The notes under the pieces were generated by a model. That model did no database searches. It saw nothing but the letters and a program-made list of their open reading frames with translations, and had not been told where the DNA came from. Shown piece after piece: positions 9,643-19,219 of a DNA stretch of 64,000 nucleotides. Within the stretch, counting starts at the first letter, position 1, and each line of letters starts with the position of its first letter. The position numbers and the translations under genes are program-made. This stretch comes from Paracoccus cavernae (GTDB lineage: Bacteria; Pseudomonadota; Alphaproteobacteria; Rhodobacterales; Rhodobacteraceae): NCBI GenBank assembly GCA_030410095.1, contig JAUFRC010000001.1:2863501-2927500 (forward strand), read 5' to 3'.

Positions 9643-10364
9643 GTTTCGGTGTCGGAGGAGGGCGGAAGAGCCTTGCGGATCTGGTCTTCGAGCGCATGCA
9701 GCGCGCGATCAAATCCGGTGCATACGGCTCGGACGAGCGTTTGCCGACCGAGCACGAGCTGGCGGCCGAATTCGAGGTTTCGCGCCCCATCGTGCGCGAG
9801 GCTTTGCGGCGTCTGCGCGAGCAGGGGTTGATCTATTCGCGTCAGGGCGCGGGCAGTTTCGTGCGCTCGATCGGGCTCAAGCAGCCACTGGGGTTCGGAC
9901 AGCTCGAAAATGTCGCCGATCTGCTCAATTGCTACGAATTCCGCCTGACGATCGAGCCGGAGGCCACCGCTTTCGCCGCCGAACGCCATCGGCCAGAGAC
10001 GCTTTTGGCGGTCAGCGAGGCGCTCGAGCTGATGCGCGATGCGACCAACCGTTCGAGCCATCGCGAGGATGCCGATTTCCAGTTCCACCTGTCGATCGCG
10101 CTGGCGGCGGAGAACAGCTATTTTTCGACCGCGATGGAAGCACTGAAGGATCACATCGCCGTCGGCATGCGCTTTCACGGCGCTTCGGTCAAACGCGATG
10201 CCACCGGATTGGCCCGCGTTTTCGCCGAGCATAACGCGATTTTCGAAGCCATCCGCGACCGCAAATCCGATCTGGCACGCGAATTGATGCGCGACCACCT
10301 TTCCGGCTCGCGCGAGCGTCTGTTCGAGCGTCGCCGCCCCGACCCCGAGGCCGGAGCGGCCTGA
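9639..10364 (+). CDS. GntR family transcriptional regulator (FadR/FCD subfamily)
   Basis: An intact 241-residue regulator. Residues 10-75 form the winged helix-turn-helix (LPTEHELAAEFEVSRPIVRE, then LREQGLIYSRQGAGSFV). Residues 95-230 form the all-helical FCD effector domain, with the metal or ligand residues spread as in D-x-x-x-H (DADFQFH) and later histidines (AEHNAIFEAI). It is coupled to the kinase gene and faces the alcohol dehydrogenase operon tail to tail with a 4-bp gap. FCD regulators usually sense sugar acids or other carboxylates, so it probably controls this acid-sugar region. Confidence 0.92.
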   Translation: MSFGVGGGRKSLADLVFERMQRAIKSGAYGSDERLPTEHELAAEFEVSRPIVREALRRLREQGLIYSRQGAGSFVRSIGLKQPLGFGQLENVADLLNCYEFRLTIEPEATAFAAERHRPETLLAVSEALELMRDATNRSSHREDADFQFHLSIALAAENSYFSTAMEALKDHIAVGMRFHGASVKRDATGLARVFAEHNAIFEAIRDRKSDLARELMRDHLSGSRERLFERRRPDPEAGAA

Positions 10365-10368
10365 GGGA

Positions 10369-11483
10369 TCAGAAGGCCGCGCGGTAGATCGCGAGGACTT
10401 CGTCCTGCGACATGTCGCGCGGATTGTTGTCCATCAGCCGGCGGATCGCATGGGCATCCTGCGCGAAACGCGCGAGCTGGTCTTCCTGCGCGCCAAGGGC
10501 CGACAGGCGCATCTCGATCCCGAGACCGGCGCAAAAGCCGCGCGCCGCAGCCTCGAGCCCGTCTTTCGCGACACGGGCGCCAAGGCCGAGCGCCGCGACG
10601 ATCTCGGCGGTTTTCGCGGGGGCCGCGCCTTCGTTGAAGGCAAGAACATGCGGAAAGATCACCGCATTGGCGAGCCCGTGGGGCAGGTTCAGAAGCGTGC
10701 CCAAAGGATAGGCCAAAGCATGGCCCGCCGCCGTATTGACCGGACCAAGGCAGATCCCGCCATAGAAGGAGGCCAGCATCATGCCCTCGCGCGCCTCGGT
10801 ATCGGTACCGTCCGCGACCGCGCGGGCGAGGTAGCGGCCGACCAGCTCGATCCCCATGCGGGCGTAGCCGTCGATGACCGGATGGGCGCGTTTGCTGGTG
10901 AAGGCCTCGACGCAATGGGCCATCGCATCGACGCCCGTCGCGGCGGTCACGGCGGGCGGGACGGAATAGGTCAGCTCTGGGTCGAGAATGGCGAGATCGG
11001 CAATCAGATGCGGGCTTTCCACGGCGATTTTCGCGCCCTTGCCCGGATCGGTGATCAGCGCGCGGATCCCCGCCTCGGAGCCGGTCCCTGCCGTGGTCGC
11101 GATCTGCGCCAACGCGCTGCGCCGCCCCGCGACGCGGTTCGGGCCCGCGACATCCTCGAGGCTTTGGTCACCGTCCCAGAGCGCGGCGACGAGTTTCGCC
11201 ACATCCATGACCGAGCCGCCGCCCAGACCCACGACGAGATCGGGCCGTGCCGCCCGCGCCGCAGCCAAGGCCGCGTCAAAGGTTGCGGTGTCGGGCTCGC
11301 CGGGGATGTCGTCGAAGACGACGGGTGCGCTCTCCAGCCCCAGGCGGTCGATGAAACCGGCCGTATGGGGGTCGCTAGAACCAAAATGCGCTTGGCCTCT
11401 TTGGTCCAGGCGCCAAGGCCCGCGGCCGCGCCTTTGCCGATGTCCAGCCGTTTGGGCTGATGCAATGTGATGATGCGGTCCAT
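10369..11483 (-). CDS. Iron-containing (group III) alcohol dehydrogenase (frameshifted)
   Basis: About 371 residues after correction. It shows the NAD-binding motif VGLGGGSVMDVAK, the TTAGTGSEA segment and a metal site from DAMAHCVEAF and NLPHGLANAVIFPH histidines. Group III dehydrogenases use Fe2+ or Zn2+ and interconvert small alcohols and aldehydes, or reduce maleylacetate. One base is missing near 11375. The start at 11483 has GGAGG upstream and lies 13 nt after the stop of the DapA-like gene, so it is the last gene of a four-gene operon. In this context it would act on an aldehyde released by the aldolase, but that is inferred. Confidence 0.87.
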
Positions 11484-11496
11484 TCCGGCCTCCGGC

Positions 11497-12405
11497 TTAC
11501 AGGGCTTCGAGACGGGCCATTTCGGCCCAGACGGCATCGCGCTCGCTTTCGGCGAGGGGCGAGAAGGGCGGGTGCACATTCAGCCAGCCGTTGTCGCCGC
11601 GCCTGCGCGCGAGCATGGTCTTGACCGTCGGCAGCTGCACATAGGCATTGGTGAGGTTGCGCCAGTTGACGATCACCTCTTGCGCGGCCTTGACCTCGTG
11701 CGCTTTGGCGGGGTCGTTCCAGTGGTCGAAAACGATGCGCAGCTCGCGCGCGACAAGGTTCGAACTGGCGGTGATGCAGCCCGCGCCGCCGCCCTCGAGC
11801 AGCGGCAGAAGCAGCGGATCGGCCCCCGCCAGAACCGCGAAACCGGGAAAACGGGCCGCGATTTCATGCATGTTGCCGATCTTGCCGTCGCTGTCCTTGA
11901 TACCGACGACGATATCGGGAAATTCGCGGAGCAGCATCTCGATGAGATTGTGGCTGATCGGTACGCCGGTCAGCATCGGGATGTGGTACAGTACCACGCG
12001 CAGCCGGTCGCTGCCGGTTTTCTCGATGATCTCGGCGTAAAAGCGAAAGAGGCTCTCGTCGGAAAAGGCGGTGTAGTAAAAGGGCGGCAGCAGGACGACG
12101 CCCTTGACCCCCAGATCGACCGCATGGCGCGTCAGGGTGACGGCATCGGTGACCGAGCAGGAGGAGGTGCCGGGCAAAAGCGCCTCGGGCGGGGTGCCGC
12201 CGTCCAGCGCGGCCTCGAGCAGGGCCATGCGCTCGTTCAGCCCGAAGCTGTTGGCCTCGCCGGTCGAGCCGAGCATGGCGATGCCGTGGCAGCCCTCGTC
12301 GAGCAGGGCTTTGCTATGGGCGCCGAACAGGGCCAGATCGGGCGTGCCGTCGGCCTTGAGCGGGGTGGCTGCGGCGCAATAGACGCCTTCGATGTTGAAA
12401 CTCAT
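11497..12405 (-). CDS. DapA/NanA-family lyase or dehydratase
   Basis: An intact 302-residue TIM-barrel protein. It shows [10 protein letters not shown] near residue 46, the conserved tyrosine in [10 protein letters not shown] and the Schiff-base lysine in [13 protein letters not shown]. This family includes dihydrodipicolinate synthase, sialic acid lyase, and 2-keto-3-deoxy sugar acid aldolases or dehydratases. It is not the housekeeping DapA by context: it is coupled by ATGA to the PdxA-like gene and precedes an alcohol dehydrogenase. A pyruvate-forming cleavage of a keto-deoxy acid is the most likely reaction, but the substrate cannot be read from the sequence. Confidence 0.9.
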   Translation of the reverse strand: MSFNIEGVYCAAATPLKADGTPDLALFGAHSKALLDEGCHGIAMLGSTGEANSFGLNERMALLEAALDGGTPPEALLPGTSSCSVTDAVTLTRHAVDLGVKGVVLLPPFYYTAFSDESLFRFYAEIIEKTGSDRLRVVLYHIPMLTGVPISHNLIEMLLREFPDIVVGIKDSDGKIGNMHEIAARFPGFAVLAGADPLLLPLLEGGGAGCITASSNLVARELRIVFDHWNDPAKAHEVKAAQEVIVNWRNLTNAYVQLPTVKTMLARRRGDNGWLNVHPPFSPLAESERDAVWAEMARLEAL

Positions 12406-13349
12406 GCTTTCTCTCCGGCGACCAGCTTGCGCGCATAGGCGATGGCCTCGTTCATGTTGCCGTGGTTGGCGATGCCCTTGCCCGCGATGTCGAAGGCGGT
12501 GCCGTGATCGACCGAGGTCCGGTCGATCGGCAGCTCGACCGAGACGTTCACTGCCGTATCGAAGGCCACCAGCTTGATCGGGATATGGCCCTGATCGTGA
12601 TATTGCGCGACCACGAGGTCGAAATGGCCGCTATAGGCGCGGTGAAAGACGGTATCGGCCGAGATCGGGCCGTGGGCGTCGATGCCTTCGGCGCGCGCGG
12701 CGGCGACGGCGGGTGCGATCTGGTCGTCATCCTCGGTCCCGAACAGGCCGTTCTCGCCGCAATGGGGTTGATCCCCGCCACCGCGATGCGCGGCGCGGCA
12801 ATGCCGATGCGCTTGAGATGGGCGTTGCCCGCGCGGATCGTGGCCAGAACGCGTTCGGTCGTGGCGCGGGCGATGGCGTCTTTCAGCGAGACATGGGTCG
12901 AGACATGGATGACCTTGAGCCGCTCGGACGCCAGCAGCATATAGGCCGCCTGCGCGCCTGTCAGACTGCGCAGCATGCCGGTATGGCCGTCGTAATGGTG
13001 GCCCGCGGCGTTCAGCGCCTCTTTGTTGATCGGTGCGGTGACGATGCAGCCGATCTTGCCGGCCTCGGCGTCGCGGACCGCGCGTTCGATAAAGCGGAAG
13101 GCGGCATCGCCCGCGACGGGCGAGCTTGCCCCAGGGCAGCGGCGCGCCCTCGACCGGCAGATCGATCACGCGGCCCTCGAGGTCGACATCGCAGCCCACG
13201 GCGGTCTTGGCGGCTTCGAGCGTGGCGCGGTTGCCGTAGATCAGGGTGCGGGCGCGATCCTCGGGCGACATCTCCGCCAGGGCTTTGACGCTGATTTCGG
13301 GGCCGACACCGGCGGGGTCCCCCATGGTGATGCCGATGATGTCGCTCAT
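12402..13349 (-). CDS. PdxA-family dehydrogenase, PdxA2-like (two frameshifts)
   Basis: The N-terminus is [14 protein letters not shown], followed by [15 protein letters not shown] with its metal/phosphate histidines (HYDGHT) and the C-terminal [12 protein letters not shown]. These are the hallmarks of 4-phosphohydroxythreonine dehydrogenase. Beside a DUF1537 kinase such proteins are usually PdxA2, which oxidises and decarboxylates 4-phospho-threonate or -erythronate to dihydroxyacetone phosphate, rather than pyridoxine-pathway PdxA. Frameshifts lie near 13130 (about two bases missing) and 12770 (one C missing). It is coupled by ATGA to both neighbours. Confidence 0.85.
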   Translation of the reverse strand: MSDIIGITMGDPAGVGPEISVKALAEMSPEDRARTLIYGNRATLEAAKTAVGCDVDLEGRVIDLPVEGAPLPWGKLARRGRCRLPLYRTRGPRRRGRQDRLHRHRTDQQRGAERRGPPLRRPYRHAAQSDRRAGGLYAAGVRAAQGHPCLDPCLAERRHRPRHDRTRSGHDPRGQRPSQAHRHCRAAHRGGGDQPHCGENGLFGTEDDDQIAPAVAAARAEGIDAHGPISADTVFHRAYSGHFDLVVAQYHDQGHIPIKLVAFDTAVNVSVELPIDRTSVDHGTAFDIAGKGIANHGNMNEAIAYARKLVAGEKA

Positions 13350-14557
13350 GCTGCGGACTCCGCTTGGATTTGGGTGAATGCCTCGGGCGAGAGGCGGACA
13401 TATTTGATGGCGCGGCGGTGGTAGGTATAGGCCAGATGCAGGCTGCCGTCGGGGCCTTGCAGCAGCCAAGGATAGGACATTTCCTTGTTGCGGCCATCGG
13501 TCAGATCGTTCGAGGTGCAGCTTCCGGGCCCGTCTTCGATGATCAGGCGGAGCGGAAAGCTGAGGCCGCCGTCTTCGGACAGGCACAGCGCGACCGGCGC
13601 GCGCGGCACGCCCCAGATCGGGGTGCAGCCGCCTGAATCGGGCGTGTCGCCGCCGGTCTCGGGGCGGTCGTCGTCTTCCCCGAGCTCGTCGTAAAGCGAG
13701 GCGCGGCGATCGGTCGAGGTCAGCGCCGACGAAGGGTTCGCGATCATCGCGACGCGACCATCCGCGAGCCGGATCGCCGCGATCGAGGAGTTGTTGTTGG
13801 GCACATCGGTCGGCACCGGCGCGCTCCAGCTGAGCCCGCCGTCGCGGCTTTCCGAGCGGTGGACCGTATCGGCCTGACGGCGGCGATAGAAGGCAGCGAA
13901 ATGGTTCTGGCCCAGCTCGACCGGACTCATATGGACCGAGCCGGTCGAATCCGCGATCTCCTGCAGTACCCAGCTTTCGCCGCCGTCATGGCTGATCCCC
14001 ATCGCGGCGACATCATGGCTGCCGTTCCATTTCCGGTCCGGCCGCGTCACGCAGCGAAAGATCGGCAAGAGCCAGGCCCCGTCGCGGCGCACCACCAGCG
14101 GCGCGCGGATGAAGCAGCCGGCCGGCAGGTCGATGAACCGACCTTCCTCCGCGCGGATCATGGTCGGATCGGCGGGGTCGAGGTGCAGGGCCGCCATGCG
14201 GATCCGGCACTCGTCCTGATTGCCCGAGGGCTGCGCGGTGTGAAACAGCCACAGCTGGCCATCAGGCGCGGTGAAGATGACGGGGTTCTGCTCGGAGCGC
14301 GCGGGATCAAAGCTGAGCACGCGCGGCGGACCCCAGCGATCGCCCCCATTCGGCAGGATCGCGGCATGGATCGCGATATCGGACTTCCCCTCGAGCGTGC
14401 CGCCGAACCAGGCGCAAAGCAGCGCGCCATCCGGTAGAGGATGCAGGAAAGCCGCGTGGTTCTGGATCATGGGCGAGGGCAGAAAGGCCTCCAGCCGGCC
14501 CGGTGAAACCTCGGTCAACGTGCCGGTCATTGCGGCGGCGATTTCATCAGGACCCAT
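13346..14557 (-). CDS. BNR/Asp-box (sialidase-like) protein
   Basis: An intact 403-residue six-bladed-propeller type protein with three Asp-boxes of the form S-x-D-G-G-x-S-(W/F): [18 protein letters not shown] and SEDGGLSF. It also has the family segments [17 protein letters not shown] and [15 protein letters not shown]. There is no signal peptide, so it should be cytoplasmic. This group is annotated as exo-alpha-sialidase (BNR_2) but members in catabolic operons may act on other glycosidic or glycan-derived acids. A GGAGGAAGAG precedes the ATG and it is the first gene of the operon with pdxA, dapA-like and dehydrogenase genes. Confidence 0.8.
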   Translation of the reverse strand: MGPDEIAAAMTGTLTEVSPGRLEAFLPSPMIQNHAAFLHPLPDGALLCAWFGGTLEGKSDIAIHAAILPNGGDRWGPPRVLSFDPARSEQNPVIFTAPDGQLWLFHTAQPSGNQDECRIRMAALHLDPADPTMIRAEEGRFIDLPAGCFIRAPLVVRRDGAWLLPIFRCVTRPDRKWNGSHDVAAMGISHDGGESWVLQEIADSTGSVHMSPVELGQNHFAAFYRRRQADTVHRSESRDGGLSWSAPVPTDVPNNNSSIAAIRLADGRVAMIANPSSALTSTDRRASLYDELGEDDDRPETGGDTPDSGGCTPIWGVPRAPVALCLSEDGGLSFPLRLIIEDGPGSCTSNDLTDGRNKEMSYPWLLQGPDGSLHLAYTYHRRAIKYVRLSPEAFTQIQAESAA

Positions 14558-14820
14558 GCTCTTCCTCCCTCGGCCTCCCCTTGGCCGGAACTACGCGAAG
14601 GATTGGATCAAAATCAAAGGTTGTCAAGTTGATGATCTGTTGTTCGAAGAAGTAATTCAGCGGAAAAATTTGTAAAAGCTAATAAAAACAAATAACTGAA
14701 TGGGATGATATTTTGTCGCGGAGGCTGTGTCTTGAAATAAGTTGACAATAGTTGCCGCGTTCATGCATCCTTCTGGCCAGTGGATGAGGACCGCGGATTC
14801 GCGTGATGGGGGGAGAGGGT
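14558..14820. promoter_or_regulatory. AT-rich divergent promoter region
   Basis: This gap between the sialidase operon (minus) and the exporter/importer operon (plus) is strikingly AT-rich for the window, especially 14640-14760. On the minus strand a TTGACA (14627-14622) lies about 17 bp from a weak AATCCT. TTGTCAAGTT at 14621 and AAGTTGACAA at about 14738 are near mirror images of each other and could be paired operators for the GntR regulator. No small gene was recognised in it. Confidence 0.35.
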
Positions 14821-15766
14821 ATGGTCGGGGCGCAGCCCAGATCTGGACGGGTCGTGCTGGCTGTCGTGTGCGCGGCTGGCGGGGCGGCTTTGGCTGCCTT
14901 TGACGCGGTGATCGTGCGCGCGCTGGCGGGCGGCGTGCATCCTTTCGTGATCGGCTTTTTCCGCGCGGCCTTCGGTGCGCTTGCAGTTCTGCCGCTGGTG
15001 ATCCGGCGGCCGCAGGTTCTCCGCACCGGCTTTCCGCTGTCCCAACATGCGCTGCGCGCCGGATTGAAGCTGGTTGCGATGGTGGCCTTTTTCGCGGCCT
15101 TTTCACGCGGGGCTTTGACCGATGTGACCGCAATCGCCTTTACCTCGCCGGTTTTCGTCGTGCTCGGCGCGGCATTGGTGCTGGGCGAGCGTCTCGGCCC
15201 CTTCGGATCGCCGCCCTGCTTCTGGGCCTTGCCGGAGCGTTGGTCATTGTCGGGCCAAGTCCCGAGGGCTTTGGTGCGGGCTTTCTCTCGCCATGGCATT
15301 CGCGCTGTCGGGTGCGGTGATGCAGGCTGTTATCCAGCTCATGCTGAAATCCATGTCGGCGGGCGACAGCACCGCGACTTTGGTGGTCTGGAACCTGCTT
15401 TTGACCGTGCCTTTGGCGCTGCTTCTGGCGCTGCCGGTCTGGACCATGCCGGATGCGGGGCAGCTTGGCCTTCTGGCGCTGCAAGGCGTGCTCGGCGCGG
15501 CCTGCATGGCGCTGATGACCCATGCTTTCAGCCTTGCCGATGCCTCGATCATCGCGCCGCTGGATTTCCTGCGCCTGCCTTTGGTCGCGCTTTTGGCCTA
15601 TGCGTTTTTCGCCGAGATCGCGCGTCCGGCGACCCTGATCGGCGGCGCGCTGATCTGCCTTGCGGCGCTGATCGCCTCGCGTGCTTCGGGGCGGGCGCGA
15701 GAGAAACAGCGTCGGGCGGAGAAACAGGGGCGCACGGCGGCTTTGACTGCCGGAAAACGCTCATGA
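14821..15766 (+). CDS. EamA/DMT family transporter (two frameshifts)
   Basis: A ten-span drug/metabolite transporter with two EamA repeats. The first half contains FDAVIVRALAGGVHPFVIGF and AIAFTSPVFVVLGAALVLGE, and the second half contains MALMTHAFSLADASIIAPLD and ALLAYAFFAEI. The frame is broken near 15210 and near 15288, one base each. The start at 14821 follows GGGGGGAGAGG; an in-frame ATG at 14803 lacks a site. It sits directly before the ABC importer genes. Exporting or importing a metabolite of the adjacent pathway is possible, but EamA proteins are too varied to assign a substrate. Confidence 0.82.
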
Positions 15767-15795
15767 CACGATTTTCCAACGGGAGGAAAACACCA

Positions 15796-17295
15796 ATGAC
15801 GATCAAGAAGATGCTTTGGGGCGCGGTGCTTTCCGCCGTCGCGATGGGGCCGGCTTTCGCGCAGGACACAGGCGTGAAAATCGTGCTCAACGAAGAGGCC
15901 GACCTGCTCGAGCCCTGCATGGCGACGCGCTCGAACATCGGGCGGATCATCTTGCAAAACATCAGCGAGACCCTGACCGAGCTGGATGTGGCGGGCGGCG
16001 AGCTCAAGCCCAAACTGGCCGAAAGCTGGGAGCAGAATGCCGACGGCAGCTGGCGTTTCCATCTGCGTCAGGGCGTGACCTTCTCGGACGGGACGGGCTT
16101 TGACGCCAAAGACGTCAAGCACAGCTTCGACCGTGCCACCGATGCCGCGATCACCTGCGAAACGCCGCGCTATTTCGGCGGCATGACGGTTTCGGTCAAT
16201 GTCGTCGACGACAAGACCGTCGATATCGTCTCGGATCCGGTGCAGCCGATCATGCCGCTGCTGTTCTCGTTGGTGACGATCGTCCCCGAGGAAACCAAGG
16301 TCGAATTCATCCGCGAGCCCGTCGGCACCGGCCCCTATGCGCTGACCGAATGGACGCCGGGCCAGCAGATCGTCCTGACCGAGCGCGCCGATTATTGGGG
16401 CGAAAAGCCCGCCGTGACGCAGGCGACCTATCTCTTCCGCGCCGATCCCGCCGTGCGTGCGGCGATGGTCGCCACTGCCGAGGCCGATATCGCGCCCTCG
16501 ATCGCGCAGCTTGATGCGACCAATCCGGCGACCGATTTCTCCTATCTTGATTCCGAGACGGTCTATATCCGCCTCGACCACAGTCAGGCACCGGTGAACG
16601 ACCTGCGCGTACGCCGCGCGCTGAACATGGCGATCGACCGCGAAGCCTTCCTCGGGACCTTGGTGCCCGAAGGGACCGAGCTCGCGACCGCCGTTTTCCC
16701 GCCGCCGACCCTGGGCTGGAACAAGGATGTGGCCGTGCCCGCCTTAGATCCCGAAGGCGCCAAGGCGCTTCTGGCCGAGGCCAAGGCGGACGGCGTTCCG
16801 GTCGACACCAAGCTGACGCTGGTCGCGCGTACCGCCAACTTCCCCAACATCACCGAGATTATGGAGGCCATCCAGCAGATGTTGCAGGAGGTGGGCTTCA
16901 CCGTCGATCTGCAATTCTACGAGGTCGCGGAATTCGAGAAGATGTATTCCAAACCCTATCCGACCGATCGCGGCCCGCTGATGGTGACGGCGATGCACGA
17001 CAACTCCAAGGGCGATCCTGTTTTCTCGATGTATTTCAAATACGCGACCGACGGCCGTCAGTCGGGCGTGGCGGATGCCAAGGTCGACGGGATGATCGAA
17101 AAGGCCTCGGCTGCGACCGGCGCGGATCGCGCGGCGCTTTGGAGCGAGCTGCAGAAATATCTGCATGACGACCTCGCGGCGGATGTGCTGCTGTTCCATA
17201 TGGTCAGCTACAGCCGCGTCGCCGAGCGCCTGGACTGGCGCCCGACCATGGCGACCAATTCGATGCTGCCGCTTGCCGGCATCGCCTTCAAATAA
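15796..17295 (+). CDS. ABC transporter substrate-binding protein, family 5
   Basis: An intact 499-residue DppA/OppA-family (SBP_bac_5) protein. It has a clear signal peptide, MTIKKMLWGAVLSAVAMG ending AFAQ, then LAESWEQNADGSWRFHLR and GVTFSDG with GTGPYALTEW. GGGAGGAAAA precedes the ATG. Despite the dipeptide name, this family also carries oligosaccharides, sugar acids and other small solutes. Its position next to the acid-sugar genes suggests such a cargo. A perfect intercistronic hairpin follows, which commonly keeps binding-protein mRNA more abundant than the permease mRNA. Confidence 0.93.
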   Translation: MTIKKMLWGAVLSAVAMGPAFAQDTGVKIVLNEEADLLEPCMATRSNIGRIILQNISETLTELDVAGGELKPKLAESWEQNADGSWRFHLRQGVTFSDGTGFDAKDVKHSFDRATDAAITCETPRYFGGMTVSVNVVDDKTVDIVSDPVQPIMPLLFSLVTIVPEETKVEFIREPVGTGPYALTEWTPGQQIVLTERADYWGEKPAVTQATYLFRADPAVRAAMVATAEADIAPSIAQLDATNPATDFSYLDSETVYIRLDHSQAPVNDLRVRRALNMAIDREAFLGTLVPEGTELATAVFPPPTLGWNKDVAVPALDPEGAKALLAEAKADGVPVDTKLTLVARTANFPNITEIMEAIQQMLQEVGFTVDLQFYEVAEFEKMYSKPYPTDRGPLMVTAMHDNSKGDPVFSMYFKYATDGRQSGVADAKVDGMIEKASAATGADRAALWSELQKYLHDDLAADVLLFHMVSYSRVAERLDWRPTMATNSMLPLAGIAFK

Positions 17296-17306
17296 GACCC
17301 ACTGCC

Positions 17307-17337
17307 GGTCCGGACGGTGACTATCTCCGTCCGGACC
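17307..17337 (+). other. Intercistronic hairpin after the family-5 binding-protein gene
   Basis: GGTCCGGACGG pairs perfectly with CCGTCCGGACC across a 9-nt loop, with no T run after it. It sits between the binding-protein stop and the first permease start, so it probably stabilises the 3' end of the upstream message or partly attenuates. Confidence 0.7.
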
Positions 17338-17381
17338 TCGCGAACCGAGCTTCGAGCCCGCCTTCTGAGACGGACAGACCC

Positions 17382-18296
17382 ATGCAGAGATTCATCCGCA
17401 AACGCGCCTTCGCGAGCCTTTTGTCCCTGTTGGGGCTGGTCGTGGCCGTTTTCTTCCTGTCCCGCCTGACGGGCGATCCGACCGCGCTTTTCCTGCCGGT
17501 CGATGCCACCGATGCGATGCGCCAGCAGTTTCGCGAGGTCCACGGCCTCAACGATCCGCTGATCGTGCAATTCGGAAATTACCTCTGGGATCTGGTGCAT
17601 CTCGATTTCGGCGAGTCGCTGCGCAAAGCGCGACCGGCCATCGATGTCGTGATGGAGGGCTTTGCCTGGACGTTGCAACTGGCGCTGATCACGATGGTTC
17701 TGGTGGCGCTCGCGGCCGTGGTGGTTGGCTCGCTGGCGGCCTTCAAGGTGGGCGGCATTTTCGACCGCGTCGCCTCGCTTTTGTCTTTGATCGGGGCCTC
17801 GGCGCCCGATTTCTGGGTCGCCATCGTCGCGATCACGGTTTTCTCGGTCGGGCTGGGCTGGGTGCCGACTTCGGGAACGGGAACGGCGCTGCATTGGGTT
17901 TTGCCGGTCGCGGTGCTGTTCATCCGCCCCTTCGGGCTGATCGTGCAGGTGGTGCGCGGCTCGATGATCACGGCGCTATCCTCGGCCTATGTCAAAACCG
18001 CGCGTGCCAAAGGCGTGCGCTCGCGGCCGATCATCTTTGTCCATGCGCTGCGCAATGCGATGTTGCCGGTGATCACGGTGATCGGCGATCAGGCGGCGGC
18101 GCTTTTGAACGGCGCGGTCGTGATCGAGACGATCTTCGGCTTTCCCGGCGTCGGCAAGCTGATGATCGATTCCATTCTTCAACGCGATTTCAACGTGGTG
18201 CTGGCCGCGATCATGGTCACGGCTCTGGCGATTTTCGTCATGAACCTGCTGATCGATCTGGCCTATTCGCTGCTTGATCCGCGCATCCGTCACTAA
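17382..18296 (+). CDS. ABC transporter permease, DppB type
   Basis: An intact 304-residue inner-membrane permease. It opens with a short cytoplasmic start and one span (LLSLLGLVVAVFFLSRLTGD), has the DppB-type periplasmic segment with LNDPLIVQFGNYL, and ends with the EAA-type coupling loop (YVKTARAKGVRSRPIIFVHA) and GFPGVGKLMIDSILQRD. It pairs with the DppC-like permease just downstream, 10 nt away. The system imports the ligand of the preceding binding protein. Confidence 0.92.
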   Translation: MQRFIRKRAFASLLSLLGLVVAVFFLSRLTGDPTALFLPVDATDAMRQQFREVHGLNDPLIVQFGNYLWDLVHLDFGESLRKARPAIDVVMEGFAWTLQLALITMVLVALAAVVVGSLAAFKVGGIFDRVASLLSLIGASAPDFWVAIVAITVFSVGLGWVPTSGTGTALHWVLPVAVLFIRPFGLIVQVVRGSMITALSSAYVKTARAKGVRSRPIIFVHALRNAMLPVITVIGDQAAALLNGAVVIETIFGFPGVGKLMIDSILQRDFNVVLAAIMVTALAIFVMNLLIDLAYSLLDPRIRH

Positions 18297-18306
18297 GGGC
18301 CCGGCC

Positions 18307-19219
18307 ATGAGCACAACCGACATCCTTCCGCCCGAGCCAAGCGCCGCCCGCCGTTACCTGAACATGCTTTGGGCCGATAAATTCGCGGTCTGCGCGGTGA
18401 TCTTCCTGCTCGTGGTGCTGGTCATGGCGGTGATCGGGCCGTCGTGGATGAACGATCTGGCGCAAAAGCAGAACCTGCGCGGACGCAATGCTCCGCCCTT
18501 CGATCTGTCGCGCGGCTGGGTCTGGTTTTTGGGCGCGGATGCGCTTGGCCGCCCGCTGCTGGCGCGCATTATCGTGGCCACGCAAAACACCATGATGGTC
18601 GCGGCGGGGGCCGTGTTCTTTTCGGCGCTGATCGGCTCGGGGTTGGGGCTGGTCGCGGGCTATGCCAGCAAGCGCACCGGCGAGGTGATCATGCGGCTGG
18701 CCGATGTGATCATGTCCTTCCCTTCGCTTTTGCTGGCGGTGATCGTGCTTTACGTCCTCGGCCCTTCGGTCGGGAACCTGATCATCGTGCTGGCGATCAC
18801 CCGCATCCCCGTCTATCTGCGCACCACCCGCGCCGAGGTGCTGGAAATCCGCGAGCGCATGTTCGTGCAGGCCGCCCGCGTCATGGGCGCCCCGCGCGGC
18901 GCATCATCTTGCGCCATATCCTGCCGGTGGTCCTGCCGACGCTGATGACGATCGCGACGCTGGATTTCGCCTTCGTCATGCTGGCCGAAAGCTCGCTGTC
19001 CTTTCTGGGCATCGGCATCCAGCCCCCGAGATCACCTGGGGGCTGATGATTTCGCAGGGGCGGCAATATCTGACGAACGCCTGGTGGCTGTCGTTCTGGC
19101 CGGGGCTTGCGATCATCCTGACCACTTTGTCGCTGAACCTGCTGTCGGGCTGGATGCGTGTCGCGCTGGACCCGGCCCAACGCTGGCGGCTGGAAATGAG
19201 AGGGCGCAAGAATGACTGA
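18307..19219 (+). CDS. ABC transporter permease, DppC type (two frameshifts)
   Basis: The second permease of the family-5 importer, about 304 residues. It has the N-terminal OppC-like span, then LGADALGRPLLARII (the GTDxLGRD motif of the family), the coupling loop AARVMGAP with IILRHILPVVLP, and AESSLSFLGIGIQPP. One base is missing near 18902 and one C is missing from a C run near 19026. Its stop lies inside the start of the ATPase gene, overlapping by 8 nt. Confidence 0.88.
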
